32,830 bases of DNA, from positions 1-32,830 of the forward strand of contig JAISUX010000118.1 of NCBI GenBank assembly GCA_031271805.1, given 5' to 3'. The notes beneath the pieces are model-generated. The model did no database searches. It was not told the origin of the DNA and was given only the letters and a program-made list of their open reading frames with translations. Each line of letters starts with the position of its first letter. Within the stretch, counting starts at the first letter, position 1. Made by a program: the position numbers and the translations under genes. Below, in pieces: positions 16,376 to 24,896 of this stretch. The DNA is from Tannerella sp. Lineage in GTDB: Bacteria > Bacteroidota > Bacteroidia > Bacteroidales > Tannerellaceae.

Positions 16376-17578
16376 TTACAGTTCCAAATCCTTGTCGAAT
16401 ACCTCATGCCAGGGCAATCCCTGTTCATTCAGTTCTTTCATAAACGGGTCGGGATCAAACTCTTCCACATTCCAAACGCCTGCTTTCTTCCAAATACCTT
16501 TGAGATACATTTTGGCGCCGATCATAGCCGGGACGCCAGTCGTGTAGCTGACCCCTTGTGCGCCGGTCTCACGGTAGGCTTCCTGATGGCTACAATTATT
16601 ATATACATAATAAGTGCGTTCTTTGCCGTCTTTGAGGCCACGGATACGGCAACCGATGGACGTCTCGCCGGTATAATTCTCGCCAAGTTCGCCGGGGTCG
16701 GGTAGGACAGCCTTCAAAAATTGTATCGGCACGATCTCAATGCCCTTGTACATAACGGGTTTGATGCTTGTCATGCCTATATTTTGCATTACGCGCAGGT
16801 GGGTCAGGTATTCCTGTCCGAAAGTCATCCAGAAACGCGCGCGGCGTAGGGTAGGGAAGTTCTTCACAAGGCTTTCGAGTTCCTCGTGATATAACAGATA
16901 TGACTCGCGCGCGCCGACCTCCGGATAGTTTATCGGTTGGTGGACGGAGAGCGGGTCGGTTTCTTTCCACTCGCCGTTTTCGTAGTATCTGCCTCGCTGC
17001 GTTATTTCCCGGATATTTATTTCCGGATTGAAATTAGTTGCGAATGCTTTATGATGGTCTCCGGCGTTACAGTCCACAATATCAAGATATTGTATCTCGT
17101 CAAAATGATGATTAGCGGCATAACGGGTAAAAACGCCGGTCACGCCAGGATCGAAACCGCAGCCGAGGATAGCCGTAATCCCTGCCTGTTCAAAGCGCTC
17201 TTTATAAGCCCATTGCCAGCTGTATTCGTATTTGGCCTTGTCGAGAGGCTCGTAATTTGCCGTGTCGAGATAACTTGCTCCGTAAGCAAGACATGCGTCC
17301 ATGATCGTCAAATCCTGGTACGGAAGCGCGAGGTTGACCACCAATTCCGGTTTGCAAGCATCGAAAAGCCGCAACAACTCGTCAACCTTGTCGGCATCGA
17401 CCTGCGCTGTCGAAATCTTTATGCCCATTCCGGACGCGATGTCGGAAGCAATCTTGTCGCATTTGCTTTTTGTCCTGCTCGCAAGCGTTATGTTTGTGAA
17501 CGTCTCAGCGTTCATCGCCATTTTTTTTACTGCCACGGTACTCACGCCCCCGGCTCCAATCACTAATACTCTGCTCAT
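16376..17578 (-). CDS. Saccharopine-dehydrogenase-family carboxynorspermidine synthase
   Basis: 400 residues. The N-terminal Rossmann fold is clear (VLVIGAGGVSTVAVKKMA), followed by VVNLALPYQDL and DTANYEP, GCGFDPGVTGVFTRYA, and a late YTTGVPAMIGAKMYLKG segment, all characteristic of the carboxynorspermidine/carboxyspermidine dehydrogenase branch (CASDH, annotated 'lys1-like') rather than fungal lysine enzymes. It would reductively condense aspartate semialdehyde with a diamine using NADPH, on the alternative polyamine route common in Bacteroidota. The decarboxylase partner is not in this window. It lies upstream of recA with a 100-base gap that holds the recA promoter. Confidence 0.85.
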   Translation of the reverse strand: MSRVLVIGAGGVSTVAVKKMAMNAETFTNITLASRTKSKCDKIASDIASGMGIKISTAQVDADKVDELLRLFDACKPELVVNLALPYQDLTIMDACLAYGASYLDTANYEPLDKAKYEYSWQWAYKERFEQAGITAILGCGFDPGVTGVFTRYAANHHFDEIQYLDIVDCNAGDHHKAFATNFNPEINIREITQRGRYYENGEWKETDPLSVHQPINYPEVGARESYLLYHEELESLVKNFPTLRRARFWMTFGQEYLTHLRVMQNIGMTSIKPVMYKGIEIVPIQFLKAVLPDPGELGENYTGETSIGCRIRGLKDGKERTYYVYNNCSHQEAYRETGAQGVSYTTGVPAMIGAKMYLKGIWKKAGVWNVEEFDPDPFMKELNEQGLPWHEVFDKDLEL

Positions 17579-17606
17579 AATCTAATATTTTATATATCCG
17601 AAACGA

Positions 17607-17637
17607 CAAAATTACAATTTTTTTTCGGAAAAACAAA
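17607..17637 (-). promoter_or_regulatory. Promoter of the carboxynorspermidine synthase gene
   Basis: Minus strand TTTG (17634-17637), 19 bases, TAATTTTG (17607-17614): a full match to the Bacteroidota consensus, 28 bases upstream of the ATG. Confidence 0.55.
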
Positions 17638-17668
17638 TCCGTTTTTCCAAAGAAACGATAAAAATCCT

Positions 17669-17676
17669 TACCTTTG
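17669..17676 (+). promoter_or_regulatory. Promoter box of the transporter gene
   Basis: TACCTTTG matches TAnnTTTG and lies 30 bases upstream of the transporter ATG. The distal TTTG is not clear (only T-rich sequence near 17642-17646). Confidence 0.4.
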
Positions 17677-17706
17677 CGCCCTGAAACAGGTTAAAATAGT
17701 ATTGTC

Positions 17707-19383
17707 ATGGATTGGATAAACGAATTGATAAACGGCACCGGCATAGGCCACTCGATACTTTTGCTGTCCGTAGTTATCGCCTTGGGAATTATCCTGGGCA
17801 AAGTGCGCATAGGAGGCATTTCGTTGGGGATAACTTTCGTGCTGTTCGTAGGTATAGTCTTCGGACATTTTGGCTTCACGATGAACCCCGACGTCCTGAA
17901 TTTTTTCAAAGAATTCGGACTGATTTTATTTGTCTATTCGGTTGGTATGCAGGTCGGTCCCGGCTTCTTTTCGTCATTTAAGAAAGGAGGCGTCACGCTC
18001 AACATGCTGGCTTCCGGAGTAGTCTTTTTGGGAGTTGCGGTGATGCTGGTAATTCATTTTGTCACCGAGATACCTATCCCGACAATGGTAGGAATACTTT
18101 CGGGCGCGGTCACCAACACTCCCGGTCTCGGCGCTGCACAGCAGGCCTACAGCGACACCATGAATACGTCGGATCCCAATATCGCCCTCGGATATGCTGT
18201 CGCTTACCCCCTCGGCGTGGTTGGTATAATTCTCTCCATAATCGCCATCAAATGGATTTTCGGCATCAAATTCAAGCGGGAAACCGAAGAACTCGACAAA
18301 CTGAACGAGATGAACACCGCCGGCGCGATAGCCGTCTCGCTGCAAGTGAAAAATCCGGCCGTCTTCGGCAAGAAGATAAGCGAACTGTCGTCCCTGCTTG
18401 AACACTGCGATTTCGTCATTTCGAGGATAATGTACGCTACTAACGAACAGATTTCACTTGTCGATGCGGATACCGTTCTTCATGAAAATGACAAGATATT
18501 TGTCGTCACAACCGAACACAACCTCAACACAGTCAAGGTTTTCCTCGGCGAGGAGATCCGGATGGAACGCAAGCAGTGGATACGCTCGGAGAGCCAGTTC
18601 ATTAATCGCCGCATAATTGTCACGAAGTCGGAAATCAACGGCAAGAGGCTTGGCGAACTTAACCTTCGTAAGATCTACGGTATCAACATCACTCGCATTG
18701 AGCGCGCGGGCGTCGATCTGGTCGCCATGCCGAGCTTGTTGTTGCAGTTGGGCGACCGCGTAAACGTTGTCGGCACCGAAAAGGCGATCGCTTCCGTCGA
18801 AGAAGTCCTCGGCAACTCGCTGAAGCGCCTCAACGAGCCTAATATCATTGCTATTTTCGTCGGCATCGCTCTCGGCATCGTTTTGGGAAGCATACCGATT
18901 TCCTTTCCGGGCATACCACAGCCGGTCAAACTCGGCCTCGCCGGCGGTCCGCTAATCGTCGCCATACTTGTCAGCCGCTTCGGATACAAGTATAAATTAG
19001 TCACTTACACGACCATGAGCGCCAACCTGATGCTTCGGGAGATAGGAATAACGATATTCCTCGCTTGCGTTGGCTTAGGCGCCGGCAATAAATTTGTCGA
19101 GACCATAGTGGAGCAGGGGGGCTACGCATGGATAGGATACGGCTTCATAATAACCGTGCTTCCGGTTCTCACTATCGGAGTGATAGCAAGGAAATTCTGC
19201 CGTCTCAACTACTTTACGATAATGGGTCTCTTAGCCGGCAGCACTACCGACCCCCCCGCCCTTGCATACTCTAACATGACTTCCGGCAACAACGAACCTG
19301 CCGTCAGCTACGCCACCGTCTATCCGTTGACGATGTTTTTGCGCGTTTTGACGGCTCAATTGGCAATATTGATGTTTCTTTAG
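17707..19383 (+). CDS. AspT/YidE/YbjL-family putative transporter with two RCK_C (TrkA-C) domains
   Basis: 558 residues. The layout is five or so hydrophobic helices (about 5-185), two tandem RCK_C domains (about 205-275 and 290-372; [34 protein letters not shown]), and a second hydrophobic block (about 380-558). Both blocks carry the duplicated family motif: [13 protein letters not shown] in the first and [12 protein letters not shown] in the second. This is the aspartate:alanine exchanger-like family; substrate is unknown for the YidE branch. It is in the inner membrane, and the RCK_C domains suggest regulation by a nucleotide or metabolite. The stop overlaps the convergent acyl-CoA ligase stop by 4 bases. 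Confidence 0.88.
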   Translation: MDWINELINGTGIGHSILLLSVVIALGIILGKVRIGGISLGITFVLFVGIVFGHFGFTMNPDVLNFFKEFGLILFVYSVGMQVGPGFFSSFKKGGVTLNMLASGVVFLGVAVMLVIHFVTEIPIPTMVGILSGAVTNTPGLGAAQQAYSDTMNTSDPNIALGYAVAYPLGVVGIILSIIAIKWIFGIKFKRETEELDKLNEMNTAGAIAVSLQVKNPAVFGKKISELSSLLEHCDFVISRIMYATNEQISLVDADTVLHENDKIFVVTTEHNLNTVKVFLGEEIRMERKQWIRSESQFINRRIIVTKSEINGKRLGELNLRKIYGINITRIERAGVDLVAMPSLLLQLGDRVNVVGTEKAIASVEEVLGNSLKRLNEPNIIAIFVGIALGIVLGSIPISFPGIPQPVKLGLAGGPLIVAILVSRFGYKYKLVTYTTMSANLMLREIGITIFLACVGLGAGNKFVETIVEQGGYAWIGYGFIITVLPVLTIGVIARKFCRLNYFTIMGLLAGSTTDPPALAYSNMTSGNNEPAVSYATVYPLTMFLRVLTAQLAILMFL

Positions 19384-21284
19384 CCCATCAGCGAGATAAT
19401 ATTCTCGTTGTTGATGATGTTTTTGCCTTCCGGAGTATATAGATATTCGAGGCGCGCTTTGTATTTTTCCTCTATTTTGCCGCGTACCATCTTCAATGAC
19501 GAATTGAGCAGGTGGTTCTGTTCGGTAAATGCTTCCGGGAGGACGGCAATCGCTGCGGGAAGCCAGCGTTCGGGATATTCGCCGGCATAAGCGCCTCCGC
19601 TTTTATAGCGGTTGATTATCTCCTGTATCTTCTTGAGAGCAAGCTCTTTAGCTTCGGATGAATCCCATGTCAGATCGGGACGTATGCGCTCTACGTATTT
19701 TCTTAATTGCACTTTGTCGGGCACTATAAGGGCGACGGTGTAAGGGTTTTGATCATTGTGTAACATCATCTGTTCGAGGTATTTAGTGCTGTCGCAGATG
19801 CCTTCTTCGATACCTTCGGGGCTGTATTTTTCACCATCGCTGCTTATCAATAGGCTTTTGAAGCGTCCGAGCACGTAGAGGAAACCTTTTTTGTCCATAT
19901 AACCCATGTCGCCGGTGTGTAGCCAACCGTCACGGATAGTTTCGGCTGTCGCTTCCGGATTCTTCCAATAGCCGAGCATGACGTTTTCGCCCTTGATAAC
20001 TATCTCGCCTTTTTCGCCTACGGGAAGCGACCGGCCATCTGGATCTAATATCTTGAGTTCAAGTGGTTTAACGAGGACGCCGGATGAACCGAGCTTGTGC
20101 TTACGGACACTGTTGGACGATATAACGGGGGTCGCCTCCGAGAGGCCGTAACCCTGGAACATCGGAATACCTATTGCATAGAAAAAGCGTTGCAACTCAA
20201 TGTCGAGTAAGGCGCCGCCACCGATGAAAAACTTCATCTTTCCACCCATCGCTTCGCGTACTTTCCGGAATATCAGTTTGTCATATATTAATAGCATTAA
20301 CTTTTTGTGTATCTGCGTGATACCACCACGGTTATAGCCTTCCTTATTGTAAGAATATGCGGTCTTGAGCGCTTTCTTGAAAAGCTTTTCCGCAATTTTG
20401 CCCTTCTTTTGGATAGTGCTCTCGATATTCTTACGGAAACTTTTGGCGAGGGCAGGGACGGACATGATTATTGTCGGCTTAAACTCCCTGATATTAAGCG
20501 GAATATTCTTTAGTGATTCTATGGGAGTACGGCCGGTTTGGACGGTTGCAACATTGGCGCCGTATGCCATAAAAGAATAGAATCCCGCGACATGGCCGAA
20601 ACAGTGGTCGAGAGGGATGATAATCAAATTGCTGTCTTCGGGATTGATTTTGATTAGGGACATGGCTTGCTCTACGTTCGCGGTGTAGTTGCGGTGCGAG
20701 AGCATGACGCCTTTCGGGTCGGCCGTCGTACCGGAAGTGTAAGAAATGTTGGCTAAGTCGTTGCCTTTGACCGCCTTACTACGGGCTATGAGTTCGTCGA
20801 GCTTGGTCTCAAGATATTGATCGCCCTGTTCAAGGATATTCCCAAACGGAATTTCTTTGCCGTCGTAGGCGTCGAGAGGATCAAGCACAATAACGGTTTG
20901 CACCAGCGGCAAGTCATTGATTATCTGCCTGATTTTACGCAGTTGCTTGCCGGATACTATGATGTATTTTGTCTCCGAATGTTTTAGCCTGAAAATGAGG
21001 TCGTTCTTCTCTTCCAACTTTACGGACAGAGGGACATTGACGGCGCCGGTATAGAGGATGCCAAGCTCGCCGATGATCCAATCGTTGCGCCCCTCGGACA
21101 ATAGCGCCACTTTATCGCCCGGCAGCACTCCGAGACTGATCAGTCCGGCAGCAAGACGATAGACCTGACGCTTGGTCTCGGCGTAGGTAACAGGTTCAAA
21201 ACTCGTAGTTTTCTTTTCCCACAAAAACGTGTTGTCGGCATATTTCGCGACACTCTCTTCAAATAAATCTATTATTGTCTTCAT
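19380..21284 (-). CDS. Long-chain-fatty-acid--CoA ligase (AMP-forming)
   Basis: 634 residues from the start [12 protein letters not shown]. An ATG 39 bases further upstream is in frame but falls between the promoter and this start and adds a sequence unlike the family. The AMP-binding motif is [20 protein letters not shown], followed by [14 protein letters not shown], the [13 protein letters not shown] segment, [10 protein letters not shown] and the hinge region [21 protein letters not shown]. It activates fatty acids to acyl-CoA via acyl-AMP, in the cytoplasm or at the inner membrane. The length and sequence match the common Bacteroidota FadD/FAA1-like ligases. It is monocistronic here, divergent from the cyclophilin gene, and shares its last 4 bases with the convergent transporter. 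Confidence 0.92.
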   Translation of the reverse strand: MKTIIDLFEESVAKYADNTFLWEKKTTSFEPVTYAETKRQVYRLAAGLISLGVLPGDKVALLSEGRNDWIIGELGILYTGAVNVPLSVKLEEKNDLIFRLKHSETKYIIVSGKQLRKIRQIINDLPLVQTVIVLDPLDAYDGKEIPFGNILEQGDQYLETKLDELIARSKAVKGNDLANISYTSGTTADPKGVMLSHRNYTANVEQAMSLIKINPEDSNLIIIPLDHCFGHVAGFYSFMAYGANVATVQTGRTPIESLKNIPLNIREFKPTIIMSVPALAKSFRKNIESTIQKKGKIAEKLFKKALKTAYSYNKEGYNRGGITQIHKKLMLLIYDKLIFRKVREAMGGKMKFFIGGGALLDIELQRFFYAIGIPMFQGYGLSEATPVISSNSVRKHKLGSSGVLVKPLELKILDPDGRSLPVGEKGEIVIKGENVMLGYWKNPEATAETIRDGWLHTGDMGYMDKKGFLYVLGRFKSLLISSDGEKYSPEGIEEGICDSTKYLEQMMLHNDQNPYTVALIVPDKVQLRKYVERIRPDLTWDSSEAKELALKKIQEIINRYKSGGAYAGEYPERWLPAAIAVLPEAFTEQNHLLNSSLKMVRGKIEEKYKARLEYLYTPEGKNIINNENIISLMG

Positions 21285-21320
21285 ACAAACAGGTTGAACA
21301 AAATCACATATAAAAGTTCG

Positions 21321-21353
21321 CAAAAATATGAAATTTCCCGGTAAAATCGCAAA
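21321..21353 (-). promoter_or_regulatory. Promoter of the acyl-CoA ligase gene
   Basis: Minus strand TTTG (21350-21353), 21 bases, TATTTTTG (21321-21328). Full match to the consensus, 36 bases upstream of the chosen ATG, which supports that start over the one at 21323. Confidence 0.55.
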
Positions 21354-21369
21354 AAAAACGGAGAAAATT

Positions 21370-21400
21370 TTTGAGATTTCGCAACTTCATTCTATCTTTG
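21370..21400 (+). promoter_or_regulatory. Promoter of the cyclophilin gene
   Basis: TTTG (21370-21373), 19 bases, TATCTTTG (21393-21400), 31 bases upstream of the ATG at 21432. One of the best consensus matches in the window; back to back with the acyl-CoA ligase promoter. Confidence 0.6.
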
Positions 21401-21431
21401 CAAGTCGTAAACAAATAAAAACGAGATTTAT

Positions 21432-22094
21432 ATGAAAAGAATTTTGTTGTTTTTTTATTCGATGATATTAGTTGCATGTTCGGCATCGGCTGATGATAAA
21501 GAGACTAAAGTGCAGATAGTCACCGATTTAGGTAAGATTACCGTCAAGTTGTACAACGAGACGCCGCAGCATCGCGACAACTTCCTGAAGTTGGTACAGG
21601 AGCATAAGTATGACAGCCTTTTGTTTCATCGTGTCATCAAGCAATTCATGATTCAGGCGGGTGATATCAACTCGAAGAATGCTCCCGGGGAGATGAAATT
21701 GGGCGATGGCGACTTAGACTACAAGGTGCCTGCCGAGATTGTCTATCCGAAGTATTTTCACAAGGCCGGCGCCCTGTGCGCAGCTCGGCAGGGTGATAAT
21801 GTCAATCCGGCGCGGGAATCGTCGGCGACTCAATTCTATATCGTTACCGGCAAGCACTTTACCGACCACGATTTGGATAAAATGGAACAGTCGCGCGGAA
21901 TAAAATTCACTCCCGAACAGCGCGAAGCATACAAAATCGAAGGCGGCGCCCCGCATTTGGACGGTTCTTACACCGTTTTCGGCGAGGTCGTCAAGGGTAT
22001 GAAAGTCGTACGCAAGATAGAATTAGTTGAAACCGACGTTAACGACCGCCCAATCAAGAATATCAAGATAAAGAAAGTGAAAATCCTGAAATAG
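21432..22094 (+). CDS. Cyclophilin-type peptidyl-prolyl cis-trans isomerase, lipoprotein
   Basis: 220 residues. The lipoprotein signal ends in LVAC (Cys16), so the enzyme is membrane-anchored outside the cytoplasm. The cyclophilin domain follows at about 28-218: GKITVKLYNETPQHRDNF, the catalytic FHRVIKQFMIQAGD, SSATQFYIVTG, and SYTVFGEVVKGMKVV. An insert of about 40 residues between the FYIVTG and GSYTVFGEV motifs (DKMEQSRGIKFTPEQREAY) is common in Bacteroidota homologues. It should assist folding of secreted or periplasmic proteins. The DUF4294 gene follows after 8 bases on the same strand. Confidence 0.93.
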   Translation: MKRILLFFYSMILVACSASADDKETKVQIVTDLGKITVKLYNETPQHRDNFLKLVQEHKYDSLLFHRVIKQFMIQAGDINSKNAPGEMKLGDGDLDYKVPAEIVYPKYFHKAGALCAARQGDNVNPARESSATQFYIVTGKHFTDHDLDKMEQSRGIKFTPEQREAYKIEGGAPHLDGSYTVFGEVVKGMKVVRKIELVETDVNDRPIKNIKIKKVKILK

Positions 22095-22102
22095 AGATTG
22101 TT

Positions 22103-22798
22103 ATGAGAGGCTTAGGATATATAGCGGTTTATTGCGTCTTCGGCTGTCTCGTCAGATTTGGGTTACAAGCGCAGGAAACGGCGTATAATGAGCCGTTAGT
22201 TGAACCGGCCGTAACCGATACGGTCAGGGCTACCGGTTCCGGCGCTCTTAAAAAGGCTGTTCCCGGCATGAAACTGATTCGCCCGGAAGGACAGCAATTC
22301 GGCATTGTCGAAGGAAACGACACCGTTCCTCTCGTTATTTTAAAGGAAGTGCTTGTTTTTCAGCCGCTTAAATTCAAAAACGAAAAGGAAAAAATCGCCT
22401 ACGACAAACTCGTTCGCGACGTCAAGAAAACGCTTCCGTACGCGCAATTAGTTTATGGTACGCTTATCGAGACATACGAATACATCGAGACTTTGCCTAA
22501 CGACAAAGCCAAAGATGCGCATCTGAAACGTATGGAAAAGGAACTTTTCAAACAATACAAGCCGGAGTTGAAAAAGATGACGCTTTCGCAGGGAAAACTG
22601 CTTATAAAACTTATCGACCGCGAATGTAACCAAACAAGTTATAACCTTTTAGGTGCGTTTCTGGGTTCGTTTCGCGCCGGTTTTTGGAATCTGTTCGCAG
22701 GATTCTTCGGCGCAAGTTTGAAGACGCGCTATGAACCGGAAGGCCAAGACGCAATGACCGAACGGGTTGTTTTATTGGTCGAGAGAGGCCTGATTTAA
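22103..22798 (+). CDS. DUF4294 family protein (exported)
   Basis: 231 residues. The N-terminus looks like a signal peptide (YIAVYCVFGCLVRFGLQAQE). The rest matches the DUF4294 family: NDTVPLVILKEVLVF, then a run of charged helices (KIAYDKLVRDVKKTLPYAQLV, KEKFKQYKPELKKMTLSQGKLL type sequence) and RECNQTSYNLLGAFLGSFRAGFWN near the C-terminus. The family is restricted to Bacteroidota and has no known function. It is probably cotranscribed with the cyclophilin gene 8 bases upstream, and its TAA is shared with the convergent nuclease-domain gene (TTAA overlap). Confidence 0.82.
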   Translation: MRGLGYIAVYCVFGCLVRFGLQAQETAYNEPLVEPAVTDTVRATGSGALKKAVPGMKLIRPEGQQFGIVEGNDTVPLVILKEVLVFQPLKFKNEKEKIAYDKLVRDVKKTLPYAQLVYGTLIETYEYIETLPNDKAKDAHLKRMEKELFKQYKPELKKMTLSQGKLLIKLIDRECNQTSYNLLGAFLGSFRAGFWNLFAGFFGASLKTRYEPEGQDAMTERVVLLVERGLI

Positions 22799-23265
22799 TC
22801 GGGCTTAGACGTCCGAAGTATCTCGGCAAATGAAGGGATGTCGGGTAAAAAAACGAAAGTCATATCGTTGTAGTTTATCATGCAGCAATAATGCGTGAAA
22901 CCATTACTTACTATTAAATAAGGTACGCGCAAGACGGAATTGTAGCGGGCGATTTGGTTGAATACGCTGCGCGAAACGGTGACGGCAGGCGACTTGTATT
23001 CGACAACGACCAAAGGCTTGAGATACTCGTCATAGACTACCGTATCGCAACGTTTCGCGGTATTATTGACGTTTATGGAGACTTCATTGGCCATGCGTTC
23101 GGGCGGGAAAGATTTCACGGTTGTCAGGAAATTTACGAAGTTCTGCCTGACCCATTCCTCAGGCGTAAGTACCACATTCTTACGGCGCAAGACGTCGAAA
23201 ATGAATTTTTTCCCTTCCTTTTCGGATATTTTTGCATCAAAATGCGGTAAATTTAATTCTGTCAT
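22795..23265 (-). CDS. Orphan HsdR N-terminal-type (HSDR_N_2) nuclease-domain protein
   Basis: 156 residues from MTELNLPHF; the longer frame upstream runs back across the holA start and is rejected. The fold signature is that of the type I restriction HsdR N-terminal domain: an early helix with EEWVRQNFVNFL, then Asp74 (RCDTVVYD), then Glu89-x-Lys91 (VVVEYKSP), i.e. a PD-(D/E)xK-type active site, then QIARYNSVLRVPYLIVSNG. There is no helicase part and no HsdM/HsdS nearby. Such stand-alone genes beside holA are common in Bacteroidales, and their role is unknown. Divergent from holA with a 43-base gap. Confidence 0.82.
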   Translation of the reverse strand: MTELNLPHFDAKISEKEGKKFIFDVLRRKNVVLTPEEWVRQNFVNFLTTVKSFPPERMANEVSINVNNTAKRCDTVVYDEYLKPLVVVEYKSPAVTVSRSVFNQIARYNSVLRVPYLIVSNGFTHYCCMINYNDMTFVFLPDIPSFAEILRTSKPD

Positions 23266-23279
23266 TCGTAAAAATTTTG

Positions 23280-23287
23280 TAAATTTG
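23280..23287 (+). promoter_or_regulatory. Promoter box of holA
   Basis: TAAATTTG matches TAnnTTTG, 21 bases upstream of the holA ATG at 23309. The distal box is weak (T-rich around 23255-23260). It interleaves with the minus-strand box at 23293-23300. Confidence 0.4.
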
Positions 23288-23292
23288 CGGGA

Positions 23293-23300
23293 CAAAGATA
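23293..23300 (-). promoter_or_regulatory. Promoter box of the HSDR_N_2 gene
   Basis: TATCTTTG on the minus strand, 27 bases upstream of the ATG at 23265. It starts only 5 bases beyond the plus-strand holA box, so the two promoters overlap and probably cannot fire at the same time. Confidence 0.5.
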
Positions 23301-23308
23301 TAAAAAAT

Positions 23309-24343
23309 ATGGCAAATAAAGAGGCAACATTCGAGGAAATATGCCGTGACGTGAAGAATAAGAAGTTTGCGCCGGTATATGTATTGATGGGCGATGAAGC
23401 GTATTTCATCGACCGTATGGAGGAATTAATCGTTGAAAACGCGCTTGATGATTCGGCTCGCGATTTCAACCAAACGATTTTCTACGGCGCCGATTCGAAC
23501 GTCGAAAACATCATCAACGCGGCCTTGCGCTTCCCGATAATGTCGGAGCGGCAATTAGTTGTAGTCAAAGAGGCTCAGGAACTCAATAAAATAGACTTGT
23601 TGAGCCATTATGTCGATAAATGCGTGCCTACTACGATTCTGATTATCTGCCATAAATACAAGACGCTCGACAAGCGAAAAAAACTGCTCACTTCGGCTAA
23701 AAAGGCAGGGATAGTGTTCGAGTCTAAAAAACTGTATCCTGAAAAAATGCCCGATTTCATCGTCTCGTTCATGAAGCGACATTCGCTTGAAACAGACAGG
23801 AAAAGCGCCCAGATGCTCGCCGATTATATCGGGAACGATATCGGTCGATTAGCCCGAGAAACAGAGAAACTCCGCATAATAACGGATAAAAGCGCCTCGA
23901 AACGCATTACACCCGAACTCATCGAGAAAAATATCGGGGTTTCAAAGGAATACAACAGCTTTGAATTTAGAAACGCAATTGCATCAAAGGACGCCCTGAA
24001 GGCGAACAAAATAGCAATCTATTTCGACAAGAACAAAAATAACGCTATACAGGGAGTTTTGCCCATACTGTTCGATTATTTCGTGAACTTAATGATCTGT
24101 AAATACGCCCAGGACAGGACGGAAAATGATGTAGCCCGTACACTCGGTTCGCCTTCCTGGACGTCGCAGGTGAAAGATTGTGTCACCGGAATCCGAAATT
24201 TCACAGCTATGGAGGTTTACAATGCTATCCATGAAATACGCTTGGCCGACGCAAAGTCGAAAGGCTTTGAATTTAACTCGTCCTCGTCGGACGGAGAAAT
24301 ATATAAAGAATTACTTTGCCATCTATTACGCCCGAGAACATAA
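23309..24343 (+). CDS. holA: DNA polymerase III delta subunit
   Basis: 344 residues from MANKEATFEEI; upstream in-frame sequence belongs to the opposite gene and is not used. The family pattern is present: APVYVLMGDEAYFIDRMEELI at the N-terminus, a Rossmann-like AAA+ part with RQLVVVKEAQEL and TTILIICHK, then LADYIGNDIGRLARETEKL and the C-terminal helical collar (ITPELIEKNIGVSKEYNSFEFRNAI). Delta opens the beta clamp in the clamp-loader complex during replication. It contains no intact P-loop, as expected for delta. Divergent from the HSDR_N_2 gene. Confidence 0.93.
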   Translation: MANKEATFEEICRDVKNKKFAPVYVLMGDEAYFIDRMEELIVENALDDSARDFNQTIFYGADSNVENIINAALRFPIMSERQLVVVKEAQELNKIDLLSHYVDKCVPTTILIICHKYKTLDKRKKLLTSAKKAGIVFESKKLYPEKMPDFIVSFMKRHSLETDRKSAQMLADYIGNDIGRLARETEKLRIITDKSASKRITPELIEKNIGVSKEYNSFEFRNAIASKDALKANKIAIYFDKNKNNAIQGVLPILFDYFVNLMICKYAQDRTENDVARTLGSPSWTSQVKDCVTGIRNFTAMEVYNAIHEIRLADAKSKGFEFNSSSSDGEIYKELLCHLLRPRT

Positions 24344-24384
24344 CGATACATTTATATAAAACAACACCACCGATACAAATATAA

Positions 24385-24398
24385 CGCAAATATTTGCG
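24385..24398. repeat. 14-bp perfect palindrome after holA
   Basis: CGCAAATATTTGCG is identical to its own reverse complement, 41 bases after the holA stop. It could be a protein-binding dyad; without a loop it is a poor terminator. Confidence 0.5.
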
Positions 24399-24573
24399 GA
24401 CACAAATGTTAATTCGCGACCTCGTTACAAAAATATCAGGGACATAAATCCGCTCATTTTACAATTATATCGCAACCTTTGTAAACATTTATACAGGCGT
24501 TTAACAACCTGCAAAATACATGTTTTTTTATTAATTAAATATCATAATATCAATGAGTTATAATAAAATTATG

Positions 24574-24714
24574 AAGTATTACTTTAATGATATTTCTTGT
24601 TTCCGCATATTTTTGTATAAAACTGATTGAACAAGTTAATACCGATGCGCGATTTCATAAAATAATCGCCGCATAATCAGTAAATTAATTTATTTTTATC
24701 AAGTATTACTTTAA
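24574..24714. repeat. Two copies of AAGTATTACTTTAA, 127 bp apart
   Basis: AAGTATTACTTTAA occurs at 24574-24587 and again at 24701-24714 in the same orientation. The first 11 bases are an odd palindrome (AAGTA-t-TACTT), the layout of a dimeric regulator site. No third exact copy was noticed in the window. Confidence 0.5.
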
Positions 24715-24748
24715 ACTATTATAAGTCCTTTTCTCTATAAAACGGCAA

Positions 24749-24779
24749 TTTATGATACAAATGTTGCGTAATATTTTTG
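24749..24779 (+). promoter_or_regulatory. Upstream candidate promoter of the XRE gene
   Basis: TTTA (24749-24752), 19 bases, TATTTTTG (24772-24779). If used, it gives a leader of about 110 bases that includes both inverted repeats below it. Confidence 0.35.
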
Positions 24780-24805
24780 TGGCAGCAAAACAATTGTATC
24801 GCGAA

Positions 24806-24840
24806 ATTGTTTACAAAAATAATTTGCAAGTGTAAACAAT
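24806..24840. promoter_or_regulatory. Probable operator: 9-bp perfect inverted repeat at the XRE promoter
   Basis: ATTGTTTAC (24806-24814) and GTAAACAAT (24832-24840) are exact reverse complements separated by 17 bases, and they bracket the distal promoter box at 24823-24826. A second dyad, ACAATT (24790-24795) and AATTGT (24805-24810), overlaps its left arm. The position suggests autoregulation by the XRE protein, which is an inference. Confidence 0.5.
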
Positions 24841-24854
24841 AATAGTTATTTTTG
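24823..24854 (+). promoter_or_regulatory. Main promoter of the XRE gene
   Basis: TTTG (24823-24826), 20 bases, TATTTTTG (24847-24854), a full consensus match 42 bases upstream of the ATG at 24897. Confidence 0.6.
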
Positions 24855-24896
24855 TAGCGTGATTTTGACCGATTTTTTAACCTTTATATTGATGGT

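Larger units (their letters stand above)
24344..24896 (+). other. AT-rich 553-bp intergenic region rich in dyads
   Basis: No coding frame is apparent on either strand. The region contains a 14-bp perfect palindrome (24385-24398), a 14-bp direct repeat with a palindromic core (24574-24587 and 24701-24714), and the promoter/operator cluster of the XRE gene (24749-24854). It is the longest gene-free stretch in the window and the most AT-rich. No DnaA-box cluster, tRNA or known riboswitch was recognised. It may hold long regulatory sequence or an unannotated small RNA. Confidence 0.5.

Noticed and set aside
22795-23265. Restriction-modification or defence system
   Set aside because: Only the HsdR N-terminal-type domain is present, without helicase, methylase or specificity genes, and the holA neighbourhood is housekeeping.
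24344-24896. Replication or plasmid origin in the AT-rich region
   Set aside because: No cluster of DnaA-type boxes or iterons beside a rep gene was found; the neighbours are holA and an XRE regulator on what looks like chromosome.
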